Part shown: one piece after another, positions 61,128 to 64,000 of the stretch
Numbering within the stretch: the stretch's first letter is position 1
Layout: every line of letters begins with the position of its first letter
Source of the DNA: Bacillota bacterium
GTDB lineage: Bacteria; Bacillota_I; Bacilli_A; Erysipelotrichales; Erysipelotrichaceae
Assembly: GCA_023249475.1 (NCBI GenBank)
Contig: JAHFCO010000001.1
Span: 62,001 to 126,000, forward strand
Direction of reading: 5' to 3'
DNA length: 64,000 bases
The notes under the pieces: model-generated
The model's database searches: none
What the model was told of the DNA's origin: nothing
What the model saw: only the letters and a program-made list of their open reading frames with translations
Program-made: the position numbers and the translations under genes

Positions 61128-61155
61128 AAAAAAGAAGAGTCAGTTCTCTTCTTTG
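61128..61155 (-). terminator. intrinsic terminator after the HAD phosphatase gene
   Basis: AAGAAGAG (61132-61139) / CTCTTCTT (61146-61153), loop of 6, followed by TTTTTTA on the minus strand; the right arm is inside the last codons. Confidence 0.82.
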
Positions 61156-61706
61156 GGCCACGGATTCAATTGTTCACCGATGACGAAGACCGCTTCGTTG
61201 GCGATGCTGGCCATCGGGCTATCCGAAAGCGAATCGGAATAGAAGACCTCGATGACCGCATCGGGGTAAAGTTTACGGAAACGTTTGACTTTCTCTTCGC
61301 CGAAGCAGTTCTTGCCGGTATAGACTCCGTTGCGTTTGTCGACACGGGAGGCGATCAGTCGTACCCCCAATTCCCTGCAGATCGGTTCTAGCATGAACTC
61401 GGGGGAAGCGGAGACGATGATGTCGTCTTCTTTTTTCGTGGTCGCATAGAACGCTTTGATCTTCGACTGGTTGACTTTCCAAAACCCGTCAAGTCGCTTA
61501 TCGATGTCGGGGATGAAACGGAAATAGGCATAGAAGACCTGCTTCATCAAGGTCTTGTCGATGAGTTTGAGCTTATACAACACCCCGGCCATCAGTTGGG
61601 ATGGCCAAAGGAGGGCGATGACCCAGGATTTCGATAGGTTGTAGGCATAGAAATCGATCGAGGAATCCCCGTCATAGATGGTTTTATCGAAGTCGTAGAC
61701 GTTCAT
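61140..61706 (-). CDS. HAD-superfamily phosphatase, subfamily IB
   Basis: This 188-residue HAD protein has motif I 'VYDFDKTIYDGDSSIDFY' (D-x-D-x-T, the phosphoenzyme Asp), motif II Ser in 'IIVSASPEFML', motif III Lys near 'KNCFGEEKVKRF', and motif IV 'FYSDSLSDSPMASI'. It hydrolyses a phosphomonoester; IB members include phosphoserine phosphatase and lipid phosphatases. The ATG at 61706 overlaps the membrane-protein stop (ATGA), so the two are coupled and may share a membrane-linked substrate. Confidence 0.88.
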   Translation of the reverse strand: MNVYDFDKTIYDGDSSIDFYAYNLSKSWVIALLWPSQLMAGVLYKLKLIDKTLMKQVFYAYFRFIPDIDKRLDGFWKVNQSKIKAFYATTKKEDDIIVSASPEFMLEPICRELGVRLIASRVDKRNGVYTGKNCFGEEKVKRFRKLYPDAVIEVFYSDSLSDSPMASIANEAVFVIGEQLNPWPKEEN

Positions 61707-62170
61707 TTGTATTTCCCTTTCGACCAATCGGGTGCGTCGGGGTTCTTGGCGAAGGTCTGGTAGCTCGTATAGAGATAATAGAGAATGATGAAATGGATCG
61801 CGATCGTCAACAGGACCGGAAGCTGGGTGAGGATGTTCTGGTACCAATAGACCAAAAACAAGGTGTCGACGAGGAAGAGGATGAAGGCGATCATGAACCA
61901 CTTCGCACTGGTCTTCGTTTTTACCCAGGCGAGGGCGTAGATCGCGATCAACCCGACGCCAAGCAAAACGACGAAGAGGACGCTGACGCTGAATCCATAC
62001 TCGACCATCATCGCATGGGCGACGACGGCGAGGAATTGGGGAAGGAAGGCGGAATACGGGGAATCCATCTGGATTCCGAATAAGAGAAGAACGAAGTAGA
62101 TGCCTGTCAATATCGTCATCAGCAGGAGGGTCATGCGGCCCATCTGTAGTTTACGGACTACTTTTTCCAT
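61703..62170 (-). CDS. integral membrane protein of unknown function
   Basis: A 155-residue protein with four or five membrane helices ('LLLMTILTGIYFVLLLFGI', 'VSVLFVVLLGVGLIAIYALAW', 'WFMIAFILFLVDTLFLVYW', 'LPVLLTIAIHFIILYYLY') and a short charged C-terminal tail. It is co-translated with the downstream HAD phosphatase. A role in delivering or anchoring that enzyme's substrate is possible, but no family is recognised. Confidence 0.8.
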   Translation of the reverse strand: MEKVVRKLQMGRMTLLLMTILTGIYFVLLLFGIQMDSPYSAFLPQFLAVVAHAMMVEYGFSVSVLFVVLLGVGLIAIYALAWVKTKTSAKWFMIAFILFLVDTLFLVYWYQNILTQLPVLLTIAIHFIILYYLYTSYQTFAKNPDAPDWSKGKYK

Positions 62171-62264
62171 CGGTTGTTACTCCTTGAGTGTCGTCATCAT
62201 TCTATCATGATTCGAGTTTGGACTCAAAGCGGGATGTCTTCAAGTTTTACATTAAGGGATAGAC

Positions 62265-62295
62265 GCAAAAGAAAAGACGTGTCGCACGTCTTCTC
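62265..62295 (-). terminator. intrinsic terminator of the two-component operon
   Basis: AAGACGTG (62274-62281) / CACGTCTT (62285-62292), loop of 3, then TTCTTTT on the minus strand. Confidence 0.85.
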
Positions 62296-62303
62296 TGGTC
62301 ATA

Positions 62304-63458
62304 TCATTTGGGGAAGTTGAGGATGAATTCGCTGCCTTTGCCGGGTTCGCTTTCGATCGTGATGGTCGCCCCGTGCATTTTCAGGAAAGACTTCGCCATC
62401 GCCAACCCCAAACCGAACCCTTCCGTCTTTTCTTGTCCTTTGACGCGATAGAACGGTTCGAAGATGAGGTCCAGGTTTTCCTTGGCGATCCCGATCCCCG
62501 TATCCTTGATGGACACGACGAGTCCGTTCTTGTCTTGGGAGAGGGTTAGGTCGACGCTTCCGCCTTCGCGGTTGTATTTGACGGCGTTTTCCACGATGTT
62601 GTAGAGGGCGCGGTAGACCAACACTTCGTTGCCCGGGATCTTGTCGACCGACGGGATGTCCCCGTTCAGGTTGACGTGATGGTTCTTGGCATAGAGCGCC
62701 AGGTCTTCCATCACATCGGAGAGGACCATGTCGAGCGAGACTTGGTCGTCCATGCCTGCGCTTTCGACGCTGATCGAATCCAACAAGGTTTCGATCAAGG
62801 CGTTCATCTTCCGAACCGAGTTCTCGATGACGCTCAAGGTCTGCTTATAATCATCCACGTTCTTACGTTCTTGGTCGTTGAGGACGTCGATATGCGTCTT
62901 GATGACGGCCAAGGGGGTTTTCAATTCATGGGCGACCGCCGCGTTGAAGCGTTTTTGCGTCGCCGCCGCGTTTTCCAGTTTCGCCAACATCGTGTTGAAC
63001 GAGTGGGTCAGATCCTGCACTTCGCGGGTGGAATCGCTCAATACGATGGTGTCCCCGATTTCGGCGTTCGCGAACTTGACTTGTTCGTTGAGGTTGCGGA
63101 AAGGTTTCAAGGTCCGTCCGCTGGAGACATAGGCCCCCACCCCACCCAACGCCGCGATCAGCAACAAGACCCCGGCGCTCATCCACATCAAGCGGTCGAA
63201 CGAGGCGTCGATTTGTTCCTGGATGGCGGTCGCCTGCGCGATCGCCGCATCGTATTGTGCTTTATCGATGGTGGTGTTGGCTTCGATCTCTTCGGAAGTA
63301 TCCATGAAATTATAGTACTTGGCGGACCGTCCGAGTTCCGACGCCATCGAGGGGAAGGTGGCTTTCAGCGACATGAACATCGTGAACCCGCCTAAAACCA
63401 ACAAGGACAACATCGTCGTGAGTCCGTTGCGTACACGTACGTCGAGTTTGCGTTTCAT
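62304..63458 (-). CDS. sensor histidine kinase (EnvZ/OmpR-type)
   Basis: A 384-residue kinase. Membrane segments (about 12-30 and 91-112) flank a short extracellular loop; a HAMP linker (about 113-165, 'GRTLKPFRNLNEQVKFA') follows, then the H-box 'RFNAAVAHELKTPLAVIKTHI', N-box 'IVENAVKYNREGG', G1 'VSIKDTGIGIAKENL', F-box 'IFEPFYR' and G2 'GFGLGLAMAKSFL'. It is coupled to the response regulator (ATGA overlap). The signal is unknown; the small extracellular loop suggests envelope or membrane sensing. Confidence 0.93.
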   Translation of the reverse strand: MKRKLDVRVRNGLTTMLSLLVLGGFTMFMSLKATFPSMASELGRSAKYYNFMDTSEEIEANTTIDKAQYDAAIAQATAIQEQIDASFDRLMWMSAGVLLLIAALGGVGAYVSSGRTLKPFRNLNEQVKFANAEIGDTIVLSDSTREVQDLTHSFNTMLAKLENAAATQKRFNAAVAHELKTPLAVIKTHIDVLNDQERKNVDDYKQTLSVIENSVRKMNALIETLLDSISVESAGMDDQVSLDMVLSDVMEDLALYAKNHHVNLNGDIPSVDKIPGNEVLVYRALYNIVENAVKYNREGGSVDLTLSQDKNGLVVSIKDTGIGIAKENLDLIFEPFYRVKGQEKTEGFGLGLAMAKSFLKMHGATITIESEPGKGSEFILNFPK

Positions 63459-64000
63459 GGGTTCCCTCCTTTCGCGTCGAACCGATACCCGGATCCTTTG
63501 ACGGTCTGGATGACCGTCATGCCTCCCGTCGCGGACGACAACTTCTTGCGAAGCGAATAGATATGCACCCGCATCACATCGCTGAACGGATCGGCTTCTT
63601 CGTTCCAGATGTGTTCAAGCAACTCTTCGCTGCTGATGATGCGGTCGCTGTTGCGGACAAGATAACTGAAAATGGCATATTCCTTGAGGGTCAACGGGAC
63701 GTCTTTGTCTTGGTATTGGACCCGGTGTAAGGCAAGGTCCACCGCGAAGTCCCCTTGTTTGAGGATGGTGGGTTTGGAGTTGAAGTCGCGGCGAAGCAGG
63801 GCGCGGATCCGCGCCTTCAGTTCCTGAAAGTCAAACGGCTTCGTCAAATAATCGTTCGCCCCAAGATCCAAGCCTTGGATGCGATCGTCGATCGAACGGT
63901 TCGCGGAAAGGATGATGACGCGAACCTCGGTGTCTTTCTCACGAAGTTGCTTCAACAGGTTCAAGCCGCTCTCATCGGGCAGGTTGATGTCCAAAACGAC
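63455..64000 (-). CDS. OmpR-family response regulator, partial (5' end outside window)
   Basis: The C-terminal 182 residues of a winged-helix response regulator. The phospho-Asp is at the window edge ('VVLDINLPDESGL'), followed by 'VIILSANRSIDDRIQGLDLGANDYLTKPF' (switch Ser and Lys) and the OmpR wHTH ('YAIFSYLVRNSDRIISSEELLEHIWN', 'VMRVHIYSLRKKL', 'TVKGSGYRF'). The ATG at 63994 is internal to the receiver domain; the true start lies beyond 64000. Confidence 0.93.
   Translation of the reverse strand, partial: VVLDINLPDESGLNLLKQLREKDTEVRVIILSANRSIDDRIQGLDLGANDYLTKPFDFQELKARIRALLRRDFNSKPTILKQGDFAVDLALHRVQYQDKDVPLTLKEYAIFSYLVRNSDRIISSEELLEHIWNEEADPFSDVMRVHIYSLRKKLSSATGGMTVIQTVKGSGYRFDAKGGNP

Overview
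The window is bacterial, with balanced to slightly GC-rich coding DNA, strong AGGAGG-type ribosome sites, short or overlapping gene junctions and many intrinsic terminators. UGA is a normal stop codon: release factor 2 is present and carries its programmed frameshift, which excludes the Mycoplasma code. PRD-type PTS regulators, a YesMN two-component pair, RpiR/LacI/DeoR/ROK sugar proteins, ComFA/ComFC, a Gram-positive-style SecA and lipoprotein-anchored binding proteins point to Bacillota or the neighbouring Mycoplasmatota lineages (Erysipelotrichia, Izemoplasma or Acholeplasma-like). No rRNA, tRNA, CRISPR array or complete transposon was seen, so finer placement is a guess.

Layout. 1-1790: AT-rich, defence-like remnant (SF2 helicase running off the left edge, an HNH-nuclease-N-domain-like ORF, the tail of an SF1 helicase). 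1.8-2.8 kb: GNAT acetyltransferase and a frameshifted DUF3795 gene. 3-7.8 kb: SgaT-type PTS operon with its PRD regulator and a TrpA-family TIM barrel. 7.9-9.5 kb: unknown protein and PHP histidinol phosphatase. 9.6-18.2 kb: EIIBC PTS operon with two phosphomannose-isomerase-family proteins, cupin phosphoglucose isomerase, RpiR regulator, EIIA(Glc), twin-GNAT protein and clan GH-A hydrolase. 18.3-20.4 kb: small protein, fructose-6-phosphate-aldolase-like transaldolase, PhnB-like protein. 20.5-28.4 kb: LacI-regulated ribose/allose operon ending in an AlsE-AlsK fusion and RpiB/AlsI. 28.4-34.7 kb: DeoR regulator, membrane protein, UlaA-UlaB, RmuC, TIM-barrel isomerase. 35.1-38.6 kb: threonine dehydrogenase/KBL and two cyclophilins. 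38.7-47.2 kb: beta-glucoside locus (intracellular GH5, ABC importer, YesMN, BglK-like ROK kinase). 47.4-49.1 kb: peptidase and two small membrane proteins. 49.2-53.3 kb: second half of the ascorbate (ula) regulon. 53.6-59.2 kb: housekeeping prfB, secA, csp, comFC, comFA. 59.3-64 kb: acetyltransferase, hemerythrin, AT-rich lipoprotein, HAD phosphatase with membrane partner, OmpR-type two-component system cut by the right edge.

The theme is uptake and phosphorylation of many sugars (three PTS permeases, two sugar ABC importers, two ROK kinase domains) and their conversion to fructose-6-phosphate or pentose phosphates. cre-like and other palindromes lie upstream of several sugar operons, and strong hairpins separate genes inside at least four of them. 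The most unusual items are the AlsE-AlsK fusion, the TrpA-like enzyme in a PTS operon, the beta-propeller in the ula operon (with no UlaD in view), the two-headed PMI-like protein and the twin-palindrome LacI promoter.
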